Source: an uncultured Clostridium sp.
GTDB lineage: Bacteria > Bacillota > Clostridia > Lachnospirales > Lachnospiraceae
Assembly (NCBI GenBank): GCA_902464345.1
Contig: CABQJA010000065.1
Coordinates: forward strand, 1 to 10,517
Length of the DNA: 10,517 bases
Direction: 5' to 3'
The translations under genes were made by a program, and so were the position numbers. Positions 1 to 7,572 of this stretch are shown here, piece by piece. How positions within the stretch are numbered: the first letter of the stretch is position 1; the number at the start of each line of letters is the position of its first letter. Under the pieces are notes generated by a model that saw only the letters and a list, made by a program, of their open reading frames with translations, made no database searches and was not told the origin of the DNA.

Positions 1-19
1 ACTAAGAATAGTTACTGTT

Positions 20-26
20 TGGGGAG
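20..26 (+). promoter_or_regulatory. Ribosome binding site of the LacI-GGDEF gene
   Basis: A strong purine-rich GGGGAGG-type Shine-Dalgarno sequence lies about 7 nt upstream of the ATG at 35, which supports that start. The promoter must lie left of the window; the 34 bases available show no -35/-10 pair. Confidence 0.8.
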
Positions 27-34
27 GTATCTTT

Positions 35-2356
35 ATGTCAAAAAAGCGATTGACCATTGGGCTTTTTATCTGTCATCTGGACAATGATTATGCATACGAC
101 ATATGTAAGGGTGTGGATTATGCTGCCAAAGAGCTGGATATTAACCTGGTGATTTTTCCGGGAATGTATATCAATGCAGCCTACAATGATCCGGCGAATG
201 CCAAGTACGATTACCAGTATAACTCCATCTTTTACTACGCAAAACCGGAATCTATCGATGCTCTGATCATTTCGATTGGCACGATCGGTACATTTTTAAA
301 TGATGCGGATTCCCTGGAATTTCTGAACCGTTTTAAGGACATTCCGGTTCTGACACTGGAAGCAGAGTTTCCTGGCTTTTCGTCTCTTGTCATTGACAGT
401 GCAAAAGGATTACGGGAGGTTATCCATCATCTGATCTATGACCACAATAAAAAGCATATCGGCTTTATCAGCGGCCGTCAGAGCAATGCCGATGCACAGG
501 AGCGTCTGGATATTTATCGCTCTACTCTGAAAGAATCCGGAATCCCGGTCGATGAGACGCTGATCGCATATGGCAATTTCTCTGAATATTGCGAAGATCT
601 GGTGGAGGATCTGCTGGATACACACCCGGAAATCGATGCCTTATGCTTCGCTAATGACCAGATGGCATTAGGCGGCTATAATGTATTAAAGCGCAGGGGT
701 ATCGAAATTGGAAAAGATATTGCCGTTACCGGATTTGATGATGTTCCTCTGGCACTGGCACTTTCGCCGGCACTTACGACCGTCCGTGCGAATGCCTGTG
801 AATTAGGCTATCGTTCTGTCTATCAGGTATGTGAATTGATCAAGACACATGAGATCACTTCCAGACGCTTCGATTCCTCCATGATCGTCCGCGATTCATG
901 TGGTTGTGCAGAAGTATCGTCCTCGCCTGCATCCGATGCATCCGATTCAATACCTCAAACCAAACAAGAGATCCTAAACTCAATTATTGATTCTGTCTTT
1001 GTAAATGACAAGGATACCTTTATATATAAACGGATTTCTGTACTGATCACGGATTTTCTATCCAAGTTACTGGATATTACCCTTGATCCGGCACAGCATT
1101 CTTTCCCGCAGGAGCCGTTTAAAGACATCCTGCTAAGCTATTGTAATTCCGATATGCCGCTCTACTATTCTGTGCCGCAGCTGAGCTACTGTATGCGCAA
1201 CATTGAGAAGCTGATCCTGCCTCTCCTTCCGGAGCTGGACAAGAAGATTTCCTTCTTCAATCTGACATCCGCACTCTCCAGCCTGCTTCTGAATGCAGAG
1301 GACGGATTCCGTTACAATGAGAACCGGGATTATAAGTTAAATAACTGGACCTCCAGTTATATTATCCGTGATACAATCATCAACAGCACAAATACGGAGC
1401 TGATCTATCAGCAGATTTCAGATAAGTTCGAAAAACTGAATCTGATCAGCTCTTATATCTTCACTGCACCAAGCGAGGAGATTCATCTGAATCCGGACGG
1501 CAGCTGGCATATACCGGACGCTCTTCAGCTACAGGTATATAACAAGGATCATGTCAGTGTCCCACTTACAAAGTCTGCTTACATGATAGATGTCAAAAAC
1601 CTGTTTAACAATCCGTATATTCCGCAGAACCGCCGGTATACCATGGTGTTGACTCCTATCTTTACCAGTGACGAGCACCACGGTGTCTTCCTGTGTGAGC
1701 TGGATATTTCCAACTTCCACCATATTTACTCTATCAGCCTTCAGCTTGGGACCACATTAAAGTTCCTGAAGATGAACGAGACACAGCAACAGACTAACCA
1801 GCAGCTGGAATATACACTTTCCGTGCTTCATGAGAAGAACCGGCAGTTAAGCAAGATTTCAACCATCGACGAACTGACCGGACTAAAGAACCGGCGCGGC
1901 TTCCTGGCAGAAACACAGGCTGTTATCTCTTCTTCCATCAATGAGGACCAACGGGCAATTCTGTTATTTGCCGATATGGATAATCTGAAGATTGTAAATG
2001 ATACCTTTGGTCATGAGGATGGTGATTTCGCTCTGCGCACGATTGCAACCGCATTGAAGAGCAGCTTAAGAAACGGCGATATCATCGGCCGGATCGGCGG
2101 TGATGAGTTCGTAGCATTTGCCCTGTTAAACAGCCAGCAGTCTGCCGACCTGATCGCTAATCGTATTCACAAGCGTCTGGCAGATATTAACGCCAACAGT
2201 GATAAGCCATATTATATTGAGGCCAGCATCGGTATTGTCGACTTCATCTGTCACACGGATCTGGATATCCAGACCCTGATCAAGCAGGCCGACGATGCAT
2301 TGTATGAGAACAAGTCGCATAAGCGCGCTTCCGTTCTGAAGGAAGATTTCCAATAA
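35..2356 (+). CDS. Soluble diguanylate cyclase with HTH-less LacI-type sensor domain
   Basis: Predicted to make cyclic di-GMP from two GTP in response to a small ligand, in the cytoplasm, since no signal peptide or membrane segment is visible. Residues about 5-290 are a LacI/periplasmic-binding-like effector domain without the DNA-binding helix-turn-helix: the protein starts directly at the first strand (IGLFICHL), and later shows HIGFISG, FANDQMALGGY and VTGFDDVPLA. This part ends in an RDSCGC motif. Residues about 300-580 match nothing I can name. A Gln-rich, likely coiled-coil linker (about 583-610) leads to the GGDEF domain, which begins DELTGLKNRRGF (612 onward). Metal-binding Asp are expected around D647 and D690. 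The GGDEF motif is intact at 688-692, and RNGD at 679-682, five residues before it, fits the RxxD inhibitory site. Activity and product feedback therefore look preserved. The ligand is unknown; LacI homology suggests a sugar, by inference. No EAL or HD-GYP partner is in the window. Confidence 0.93.
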   Translation: MSKKRLTIGLFICHLDNDYAYDICKGVDYAAKELDINLVIFPGMYINAAYNDPANAKYDYQYNSIFYYAKPESIDALIISIGTIGTFLNDADSLEFLNRFKDIPVLTLEAEFPGFSSLVIDSAKGLREVIHHLIYDHNKKHIGFISGRQSNADAQERLDIYRSTLKESGIPVDETLIAYGNFSEYCEDLVEDLLDTHPEIDALCFANDQMALGGYNVLKRRGIEIGKDIAVTGFDDVPLALALSPALTTVRANACELGYRSVYQVCELIKTHEITSRRFDSSMIVRDSCGCAEVSSSPASDASDSIPQTKQEILNSIIDSVFVNDKDTFIYKRISVLITDFLSKLLDITLDPAQHSFPQEPFKDILLSYCNSDMPLYYSVPQLSYCMRNIEKLILPLLPELDKKISFFNLTSALSSLLLNAEDGFRYNENRDYKLNNWTSSYIIRDTIINSTNTELIYQQISDKFEKLNLISSYIFTAPSEEIHLNPDGSWHIPDALQLQVYNKDHVSVPLTKSAYMIDVKNLFNNPYIPQNRRYTMVLTPIFTSDEHHGVFLCELDISNFHHIYSISLQLGTTLKFLKMNETQQQTNQQLEYTLSVLHEKNRQLSKISTIDELTGLKNRRGFLAETQAVISSSINEDQRAILLFADMDNLKIVNDTFGHEDGDFALRTIATALKSSLRNGDIIGRIGGDEFVAFALLNSQQSADLIANRIHKRLADINANSDKPYYIEASIGIVDFICHTDLDIQTLIKQADDALYENKSHKRASVLKEDFQ

Positions 2357-2385
2357 GTTTTTAATAAAGAATCCTTTAAAACCAG

Positions 2386-2423
2386 CAGGAGCTGATGGAT
2401 CATATGATTCCATTCAGCTCCTG
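2386..2423 (-). terminator. Hairpin at the dgt 3' end, possible terminator
   Basis: The arms CAGGAGCTGA (2386-2395) and TCAGCTCCTG (2414-2423) are perfectly complementary. The inside extends the pairing, with single bulged bases, through TGGA/TCCA and TCAT/ATGA, so the dgt stop codon sits near the apex. Read on the minus strand the stem is followed by CTGGTTTT, a short T-run. That suits termination of dgt transcripts better than of the plus-strand gene, which has no T-run after the stem. Because the stem overlaps the last codons of dgt and the T-run is short, this is a moderate call. Confidence 0.5.
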
Positions 2424-3818
2424 ATATAAGCTTCTCGCATAACTGTCTGTCATTCCGCAAACAGAATCTGTCACCAGCAGAATTCTCAGATACAGCTTTT
2501 CTTCTTCACTTTTCCCTCGCGATTCCGCATAATAGCGTTCCACATAGTTCTCAGACACCAGTGTAATGACCTTCTCATCAATCGTACCCAGCTCTTTTTC
2601 CGTGTCAAAATAAATAGCTGCCCGTACAAACTTATCCAGTAGAAACTCCAGCATATGTCCGGCGGCAATCTCCAGCTTATAGATCGGCTCTGACACAAAT
2701 GCATTCCGATATGCAATGTCACCCATTGCTTTCATCAGACCTTCTGCATAGGTACCATGAAAGAGGTCATACGGATAATTTCCCTCAATGATCGCCTCAT
2801 AATTCTGAATAAATCCATAGGTCGCGCATTTGATCAGATAATTCTGCACATTCAGTGCCCAGTTCTGTACCGCATAAAACTCCGGATTGCCATACTCCCG
2901 CTCCAATGCCTTCTGATACTGGTACTGCAATTCCTCCAGCGGATTAAAATAATTCATTACCCACGGTGCACACTGCCGGTTCAGCCTCCGCAGCTCCCGT
3001 TCCAGCATACCATAGGTAATGCAGCCTTTCTTCACCGCATCCTCAATATCTGCCGTCTTATATGCAATATCGTCGGCCGCCTCCAGAATAAATGTCATTG
3101 GATTCCGGCAGCCGTGCGTCCCTGTCATTTCCTGAATATCCCGGTAAATCTCCCGCTCCGCATAGAAATATCCCATCTTCTTGTTCTTGATATTCTCCGA
3201 CTGCGGATCTGATTCCAGTGAAGATACCGGATATTTCAGAATCGTACTCATCAGTGCATAGGTCAGATTCATTCCGTACTCATCCAGAGAAAAATGCAGC
3301 TTACTGATCAGCCGGAGTGCCTGCGCATTACCCTCAAACTGATAGAAATCCTGCTTCATCTGCTCCGTCAGCATATCCTCTACCCGCCGGTCAAAAAACA
3401 TCAGCTCCGGAAGCCGTTCCCGGAACCACTGCCGGATCGCCGTCTCTCCAAAATGTCCAAACGGCGGATTTCCGATATCATGAATCAATCCGGCACACTG
3501 CAGGACATTACACATGTCCTCTGCCATCCGCCAGTTAAAACCCGGCTCCTTTCCCGCAGCAATCAGATTCTTGCCAATATTCTGTCCAAGCGAACGTGCA
3601 AAGGATGACACCTCCAGAGAATGCGTCAGTCTGGTTCGGATAAAATCACTCTTATCAAGCGGAAATACCTGCGTCTTATCCTGCAGCCTCCGGAACGAAG
3701 CACTGCCGATGATCTTCTGATAATCCTTCTCATATTCGGTTCGCAGATCTCTTCCTCCGTTCACAGAGGTCGGATAATTTTTTCTCCGTTTTGAACAGAG
3801 CAACTGATTCCATTCCAT
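2400..3818 (-). CDS. dgt: Deoxyguanosinetriphosphate triphosphohydrolase (HD superfamily dNTPase)
   Basis: Hydrolyses dGTP (possibly other dNTPs) to the deoxynucleoside and triphosphate, adjusting dNTP pools. With the start used here it is 472 aa, in the range of the longer Dgt-type proteins. The N-terminal signature SFRRLQDKTQVFP is followed by the HD metal site: His in TRLTHSLEV (about 66), HDIGNPPFGHFGE (H113, D114) and the later Asp in AADDIAYKTADIED (about 249-250). FEGNAQALR (about 162-170) is the conserved nucleotide-site motif of this family. An upstream in-frame ATG at 3824 lies only 1 nt after the AGGAG, too close to use. The ATG at 3818 has AGGAG 7 nt upstream and is preferred. The gene is monocistronic, convergent with the LacI-GGDEF gene and divergent from the SOD gene. 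Substrate choice and any allosteric dNTP control cannot be read from sequence alone. Confidence 0.93.
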   Translation of the reverse strand: MEWNQLLCSKRRKNYPTSVNGGRDLRTEYEKDYQKIIGSASFRRLQDKTQVFPLDKSDFIRTRLTHSLEVSSFARSLGQNIGKNLIAAGKEPGFNWRMAEDMCNVLQCAGLIHDIGNPPFGHFGETAIRQWFRERLPELMFFDRRVEDMLTEQMKQDFYQFEGNAQALRLISKLHFSLDEYGMNLTYALMSTILKYPVSSLESDPQSENIKNKKMGYFYAEREIYRDIQEMTGTHGCRNPMTFILEAADDIAYKTADIEDAVKKGCITYGMLERELRRLNRQCAPWVMNYFNPLEELQYQYQKALEREYGNPEFYAVQNWALNVQNYLIKCATYGFIQNYEAIIEGNYPYDLFHGTYAEGLMKAMGDIAYRNAFVSEPIYKLEIAAGHMLEFLLDKFVRAAIYFDTEKELGTIDEKVITLVSENYVERYYAESRGKSEEEKLYLRILLVTDSVCGMTDSYARSLYQELNGII

Positions 3819-3854
3819 TGTCATTCTCCTCGTTTACACAATTCTCATGCAATC

Positions 3855-3883
3855 AGTATATCAAATGTGACAGGTATATTCAA
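3855..3883 (-). promoter_or_regulatory. Probable sigma-A promoter of dgt
   Basis: Read on the minus strand, TTGAAT (3883-3878) and TATACT (3860-3855) are separated by exactly 17 bp. They match 4 of 6 and 5 of 6 consensus bases. Transcription would start near 3848, leaving a leader of about 30 nt that contains the AGGAG used by dgt. Confidence 0.65.
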
Positions 3884-3895
3884 ACCGAAAATGCA

Positions 3896-3901
3896 TATAA
3901 T
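3896..3901 (+). promoter_or_regulatory. Possible -10 element of the SOD gene
   Basis: A perfect TATAAT lies 36 nt before the SOD start codon. No convincing -35 is found 16-18 bp upstream; GTGACA at 3867-3872 is 23 bp away, too far. Either the -35 is degenerate and an activator helps, or another -10 such as TATCAT (3912-3917) is used. The 3819-3937 interval holds this and the divergent dgt promoter and nothing else I can identify. Confidence 0.35.
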
Positions 3902-3937
3902 ACATTCACGATATCATTATAGAAATGAGGACTTCAC

Positions 3938-4555
3938 ATGAAACAAACCTTTCCCTATCCGGTAGAACCGCTTCCGTACGCATATGACTGTCTGTGTCCG
4001 GCCCTTTCACCGGAAACACTGGAATTCCATCATGACAAACATTACAAGACCTATGTTGATAATCTCAACAGCACTCTGGCAGATTTCCCTAAGCTCCAAT
4101 CGGTACCTCTGGAGGAGCTGTTGATCCATCTGGAGGACATTCCGGAAAGCATCCGCACATCCATCCAGAATAACGGCGGTGGTGTATATAACCATGAGCT
4201 TTATTTTAACTGTATGCAGGGCTGCGGCTTCCAGATGCCGGAAGGCACACTGGCAACCGCTATTCAGAGAGATTTCGACTCTCTGGATAATTTCCAGCGT
4301 ACGCTTACCAATGCGGCAATCCGCCGGTTCGGCTCCGGTTATGCCTGGCTTGTCGTTGAAAACGAGAAATTATCCGTTGTCAGCACCGCCAATCAAAATA
4401 CTCCCATAACCGAGACACAGAAACCGATCCTGTGCATCGATGTATGGGAGCACGCATATTATCTGCAGTATCAGAACCGCAGAGCCGATTATGTTTCCAA
4501 CTGGTTGGGCCTGATCAACTGGCCGTATGTCCAGTCCTTACTGGAAGGACAATAA
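3938..4555 (+). CDS. Superoxide dismutase, Fe/Mn family, Mn-type signature
   Basis: Converts superoxide to oxygen and hydrogen peroxide; cytoplasmic, with no signal peptide. At 205 aa it has normal length for the family. All four metal ligands are visible by comparison with E. coli MnSOD: H31 (in FHHDKHYKTYV), H86 (in GGGVYNHELYF), D168 and H172 (in DVWEHAYY). The second-sphere His and gateway Tyr correspond to H35 and Y39. The residue that separates metal types favours Mn: Gln is supplied by STANQN (Q153), while the N-terminal position where Fe enzymes carry Gln is Gly (NNGGGVYNH). A GAGGA 6 nt before the ATG supports the start. The last 18 bp overlap the end of the convergent nitroreductase gene. 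Symbol left blank because sodA, sodB and cambialistic forms cannot be separated with certainty by eye. Confidence 0.93.
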   Translation: MKQTFPYPVEPLPYAYDCLCPALSPETLEFHHDKHYKTYVDNLNSTLADFPKLQSVPLEELLIHLEDIPESIRTSIQNNGGGVYNHELYFNCMQGCGFQMPEGTLATAIQRDFDSLDNFQRTLTNAAIRRFGSGYAWLVVENEKLSVVSTANQNTPITETQKPILCIDVWEHAYYLQYQNRRADYVSNWLGLINWPYVQSLLEGQ

Positions 4556-5080
4556 CTCGGATACTTCCTTCCGCTTCGGTGCCTCCGGCTCAAATACCGG
4601 ATATCCGATTGCCACCAGGGCAGCTACCTGCTGCCCTTCCGGCACATCAATCACTTCCGCGATCTTCGCTTCATCAAAGATTCCCATAATAACAGATCCT
4701 ACGCCCTGCTCATGCGCAGCCAGACAGAAGGTCTGTGTTGCGATTCCGGCATCAAACATCTCCCAACGATCCTCTTTGGAGGTGGTGTAAGAGCCATCCT
4801 TCTCATAACCGGAACGATTCTTTACCATAGTTACCACTACCAGAGCCGCACAGTTACGAATCGTCTTGGTATTATACTCAAATCCCAGTACACAGTCCGT
4901 TGCGATCTTTTCAATCTTCGCCTTGTCCTCTACCACAATGTATCTGGTAATCTGTGTGTTTTTCCAGGATGGTGCATATGCTGCCGCACCTACGATCGTT
5001 TCCAATACCTCATGTGGCACTGCCTCTTCTTTAAACTTTCTGCAGCTTCTCCGTGTCTTAATACATTCCATTGCTTCCAT
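4538..5080 (-). CDS. Nitroreductase-family FMN oxidoreductase
   Basis: A 180-aa protein of the nitroreductase fold, expected to bind FMN as a homodimer and use NAD(P)H to reduce an unidentified acceptor. Visible family marks are the N-terminal FMN-contact motif IKTRRSCRKF, the helix YAPSWKNTQ where relatives have APS-N-Q, and the C-terminal stretch FDAGIATQTFCLAAHEQGVGSV followed by VAIGYP. The length is typical of the compact members. The GAAGGGAG upstream of 5080 supports the start; an ATG at residue 4 is a near-equal alternative. It lies 51 nt downstream of dusB on the same strand and could be the last gene of that operon or have its own promoter. Its end overlaps the SOD gene. A role in oxidative or nitro-compound stress is only suggested by family and neighbour; the physiological substrate is unknown. 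Confidence 0.88.
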   Translation of the reverse strand: MEAMECIKTRRSCRKFKEEAVPHEVLETIVGAAAYAPSWKNTQITRYIVVEDKAKIEKIATDCVLGFEYNTKTIRNCAALVVVTMVKNRSGYEKDGSYTTSKEDRWEMFDAGIATQTFCLAAHEQGVGSVIMGIFDEAKIAEVIDVPEGQQVAALVAIGYPVFEPEAPKRKEVSELLSFQ

Positions 5081-5105
5081 TGTTCATTTCTCCCTTCGTA
5101 TTATG

Positions 5106-5111
5106 ATTATA
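5106..5111 (-). promoter_or_regulatory. Possible -10 element for the nitroreductase gene
   Basis: Between dusB and the nitroreductase the minus strand reads GATATAATC, a perfect TATAAT about 26 nt before the start codon. The 17-18 bp upstream positions (TAACGG) are a poor -35. The 51-nt gap has no hairpin with a T-run, so read-through from dusB remains possible. Confidence 0.3.
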
Positions 5112-5131
5112 TCTTGTTTTATGCTGTTCCG

Positions 5132-6103
5132 TTACAGACTGCCTGCCTTCCATGCCTGCAGTACCTTCTCCAGATCCTCTCTGGTCTCCATCTCATTGAC
5201 CACACCGCGGATCCGGGTGGAATTCGGATATCCGGTCGTATACCAGGATACATGCTTTCGCATCTCATGGACCCCTGTGTATTCTCCTTTGAACTCTATC
5301 ATCATATCCAGATGACGCAGAATCATATCTACCACTTCCGCTACAGATGGCTTTTCCGGAGTCTCTCCTGTCCGGAGTGCCTCCTTAATCTGCGAAAATA
5401 TCCATGGATTGCCTTTGGCACCTCTGCCGATCATAAATGCATCACAGTTCGTTTCTGCCTTCATCCGCAGGGCATCCTCCGCCGTCAGAATATCTCCGTT
5501 TCCGATTACCGGAATGGATACCGCTTCTTTCACCTGCCGGATAATGTCCCAGTCGGCTTTGCCTGCGTAATACTGGGTCCGCGTTCTGCCATGAACCGCT
5601 ACCGCCGCCGCTCCGTTTCTCTCTACAACCTGTGCAACCTCTACGGCATTTACATGCTCCTCATCAATGCCTTTTCGCATTTTCACGGTTACCGGAATGG
5701 ATACCGATTCCGAAATCGCTGCTACGATCTCACCTGCCAGGGATGGATTCTTCATAAGTGCTGAACCCTCTCCGTTATTAAACACCTTCGGCACAGGGCA
5801 TCCCATATTCACATCTATGAAATCAAAGCCAATCGCTTCGATCTGCTTCGCCATGCCTCCCAGCAGCTGTGGCTCTGATCCAAACAGCTGCAGACCGATC
5901 GGCTGTTCCCGCTTATCCAGTGCGAGTAACGGAATCGTATTCCGATTCTTATAATACATAGCCTTTGCGCTTACCATCTCTGTATAGAGAATATCACAGC
6001 CCTGCTCCTTACAGAGCAACCGAAATGGCAGATCCGTTACCCCCGCCATCGGTGCCAGTATCAACTTATCCTGTATATCAATGTTTCCGATCCTTGCACT
6101 CAT
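5132..6103 (-). CDS. dusB: tRNA-dihydrouridine synthase (DusB/NifR3-like)
   Basis: An FMN-dependent enzyme that reduces specific uridines in tRNA to dihydrouridine with NADPH. At 323 aa it has the normal length. The TIM-barrel signature is complete: LAPMAGVTDLPFR (about 16-28), TEMVSAKA, the FDFIDVNMGCPVPKV motif with the catalytic Cys at residue 102, TVKMRKG, HGRTRTQYYAGKADW, IGNGD and MIGRGAKGNPWIF for FMN phosphate binding. The start lies 2 nt after the coaX stop, and its AGGA ribosome site is inside the last codons of coaX, so translation is probably coupled. The coaX-dusB pair is a common arrangement in Firmicutes. Which tRNA positions are modified cannot be told from sequence; Firmicute DusB-type enzymes may be multisite. 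Confidence 0.95.
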   Translation of the reverse strand: MSARIGNIDIQDKLILAPMAGVTDLPFRLLCKEQGCDILYTEMVSAKAMYYKNRNTIPLLALDKREQPIGLQLFGSEPQLLGGMAKQIEAIGFDFIDVNMGCPVPKVFNNGEGSALMKNPSLAGEIVAAISESVSIPVTVKMRKGIDEEHVNAVEVAQVVERNGAAAVAVHGRTRTQYYAGKADWDIIRQVKEAVSIPVIGNGDILTAEDALRMKAETNCDAFMIGRGAKGNPWIFSQIKEALRTGETPEKPSVAEVVDMILRHLDMMIEFKGEYTGVHEMRKHVSWYTTGYPNSTRIRGVVNEMETREDLEKVLQAWKAGSL

Positions 6104-6105
6104 AT

Positions 6106-6876
6106 CTAACGTTCCTGTTTCTCGTAAATCAGCTTCAGGCCCTTCAGCGTCAGATCCGGATCATAGATATCAATCACCTTTGTCTCCTGAGAAATAATTT
6201 TTCCGAGTCCGCCGGTAGCCACAACCTTCATATGCTCCAGCTTCGCTTCCTGCTTGATCTTATGTACAATGTACTCTGTCTGACCGATACCACCATAGAT
6301 CAATCCTGCCTGCATACTGGTGACAGTATTCTTCGCCAGAATGCTCTCCGGCTTCCGGATCTCTATCTCCGGCAGCTTCGCTGCATTATTCCAAAGTGTA
6401 TTAGCTGAGATTCGGATTCCCGGTGAGATCACACCTGCAACCAGACTGCCGTCTTCTGTCACCAGATCATGTGTCGTTGCCGTTCCGAAATCAATGACAA
6501 TGACCGGTCCGCCATACAGCTCGTATGCTGCGACTGCGTCTACAATTCTATCTGCACCCAGCTCCCGCGGATTCTCCGTTGCCAGCTTGATTCCGGTCCG
6601 GATACCCGGGCCGACAATAATCGGCTTTACATGAAAATATTTCAGAATTCCACTTGTGAGCGAATGCATCACATCCGGCACTACGGATGCTACGATTACT
6701 GCGTGAATCGACTTTACTGAAAGATTTCTTGCATTTAACAGATCCATAAAGAAGATTCCATATTCATCTGATGTCCGCGGAATCTTGGTCGTCATTCGGA
6801 AGGTTCCTTTTATTTCATCACCATCAAACAAGCCGATGGTAATATTTGAATTTCCAACATCAATTGTTACTAACAT
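6106..6876 (-). CDS. coaX: Type III pantothenate kinase
   Basis: Catalyses the first step of coenzyme A synthesis, ATP-dependent phosphorylation of pantothenate. At 256 aa it matches the CoaX family length. ASKHA-fold motifs are present in order: the phosphate-1 loop IDVGNSNITIGLFDG (5-19), GPGIRTGIKL, ELGADRIVDAVAAY with the conserved GADR, VIDFGTATTHDLV (the family usually has Phe where this has His), VISPGIRISANTLW, and the C-terminal ATGGLG. CoaX enzymes are generally insensitive to CoA feedback and need a monovalent cation, as known for the family. AAGGAGAGG 6 nt before the ATG fixes the start. It lies 17 nt after the Dabb gene and 2 nt before dusB, inside the lepB cluster. Confidence 0.96.
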   Translation of the reverse strand: MLVTIDVGNSNITIGLFDGDEIKGTFRMTTKIPRTSDEYGIFFMDLLNARNLSVKSIHAVIVASVVPDVMHSLTSGILKYFHVKPIIVGPGIRTGIKLATENPRELGADRIVDAVAAYELYGGPVIVIDFGTATTHDLVTEDGSLVAGVISPGIRISANTLWNNAAKLPEIEIRKPESILAKNTVTSMQAGLIYGGIGQTEYIVHKIKQEAKLEHMKVVATGGLGKIISQETKVIDIYDPDLTLKGLKLIYEKQER

Positions 6877-6893
6877 ACTATGCCTCTCCTTAA

Positions 6894-7196
6894 TCAGATT
6901 TCATAATCCACACAGCACCGGCTGGTCTTTACCTTTGCGATCTCTCCGGCGACTGCAACGTGTGCCGGATGAACCGCATATTTCTCACAATCCTCCATAG
7001 AGTCAAAATCAGCAAGCAATATCAGCTGTGCATTATCCTTCGGTGCCTGCTCTGCATTTACACCTACCTCCATTTTCTTCAGAAACGGAATCTGTGCCGG
7101 AAGCTCCAGCAATTTATCTCCCAGTCGTCTGGCCTCCTGAGTCGGTGTCAGGTCGCCGTTCTCACGGATGCCAAACATTACCACATGTCTTATCAT
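6894..7196 (-). CDS. Dabb (stress-responsive A/B barrel) domain protein
   Basis: A 100-aa single-domain protein of the dimeric alpha-beta barrel (Dabb) type. It begins MIRHVVMF, carries LKKMEVGVNA in the middle, then LILLADFDSMEDCEKYAVHPAH, and ends in a CCVDYE strand, in the order typical of the family. Its biochemical role is unknown; family members range from stress-induced proteins of unknown activity to small cyclases. The longest frame would begin at a TTG at 7202, but the strong AGGAGG (7210-7205) is only 2 nt from it. The ATG at 7196 is 8 nt away and gives the usual N-terminus, so it is used here. The AGGAGG overlaps the stop codon of the upstream gene (TAGGAGG), indicating tight translational coupling. 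Confidence 0.85.
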   Translation of the reverse strand: MIRHVVMFGIRENGDLTPTQEARRLGDKLLELPAQIPFLKKMEVGVNAEQAPKDNAQLILLADFDSMEDCEKYAVHPAHVAVAGEIAKVKTSRCCVDYEI

Positions 7197-7208
7197 CTCC
7201 AAGTCCTC

Positions 7209-7553
7209 CTACTCTTCTTCTATATCTATTTTCTCACCTAAAAAGAATACCTTATAATATGTCTCCAGTGCTTCCAGCAGTTCTCTGCGGCGTTCCCGGA
7301 TCTGTTTGATCTTTAACGCACTGCCGATATCATCATATAATAAGTCACCTTCATTCGCTGCTGTAATAAAGTTCAGATTTCCTCTGGAATCATATTCCAG
7401 TGTCAGAATGCCGCCAATCTCCTCCGTAAATGTTACGCACATGATCTGCAGCTCCCGCCGGATTCCTTCCGGAAGATTTTCAAAATCCTCATTCAGATAA
7501 TATTTCTCCTCGTATTTGGATGATACACATAAAATCACATTGTCCTGATGCAT
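7209..7553 (-). CDS. Small hypothetical protein, DUF6145-like
   Basis: A 114-aa soluble acidic protein. Its sequence (an N-terminal KYEEKYYLNEDFENLP, then IMCVTFTEEIGGILTLEYD, LLYDDIGSALKIKQ, and a charged C-terminal helix ending YYKVFFLGE) resembles from memory a clostridial family called DUF6145, often found near dusB or greA; this needs a profile search. No catalytic motif, signal peptide or membrane segment is evident, and the C-terminal third (about 83-105) is probably helical. The AGGAGG 6 nt before the ATG is strong. It lies between lepB (19 nt gap) and the Dabb gene (12 nt gap), so it is co-transcribed with coaX and dusB. The function is unknown. Confidence 0.8.
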   Translation of the reverse strand: MHQDNVILCVSSKYEEKYYLNEDFENLPEGIRRELQIMCVTFTEEIGGILTLEYDSRGNLNFITAANEGDLLYDDIGSALKIKQIRERRRELLEALETYYKVFFLGEKIDIEEE

Positions 7554-7572
7554 AATCTGCCTCCTGTATCTT

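Noticed and set aside
3294..3608. Plus-strand open frames opposite dgt as separate genes
   Set aside because: They lie wholly within the well-conserved dgt reading frame on the other strand and show no domain features.
3896..3921. TATAAT and ATTATA as a possible PerR or Fur-type box upstream of the SOD gene
   Set aside because: The two halves are 14 bases apart, unlike the 1-base centre of the TTATAATnATTATAA box, and the region is A/T-rich, so chance is likely.
4617..4637. Hairpin AGGGCAG/CTGCCCT after the SOD gene as a possible terminator
   Set aside because: It lies inside the nitroreductase coding region and is not followed by a T-run on either strand.
4712..5764. A 350-codon plus-strand open frame antisense to the nitroreductase and dusB
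   Set aside because: It runs opposite two clearly recognised genes, is rich in Cys, His and Tyr with no domain pattern, and has no good ribosome site; it is a by-product of codon use on the other strand.
6894..7202. TTG start at 7202 for the Dabb protein
   Set aside because: The AGGAGG is only 2 nt from the TTG; the ATG at 7196 has 8-nt spacing and gives the normal N-terminus MIRHVV.
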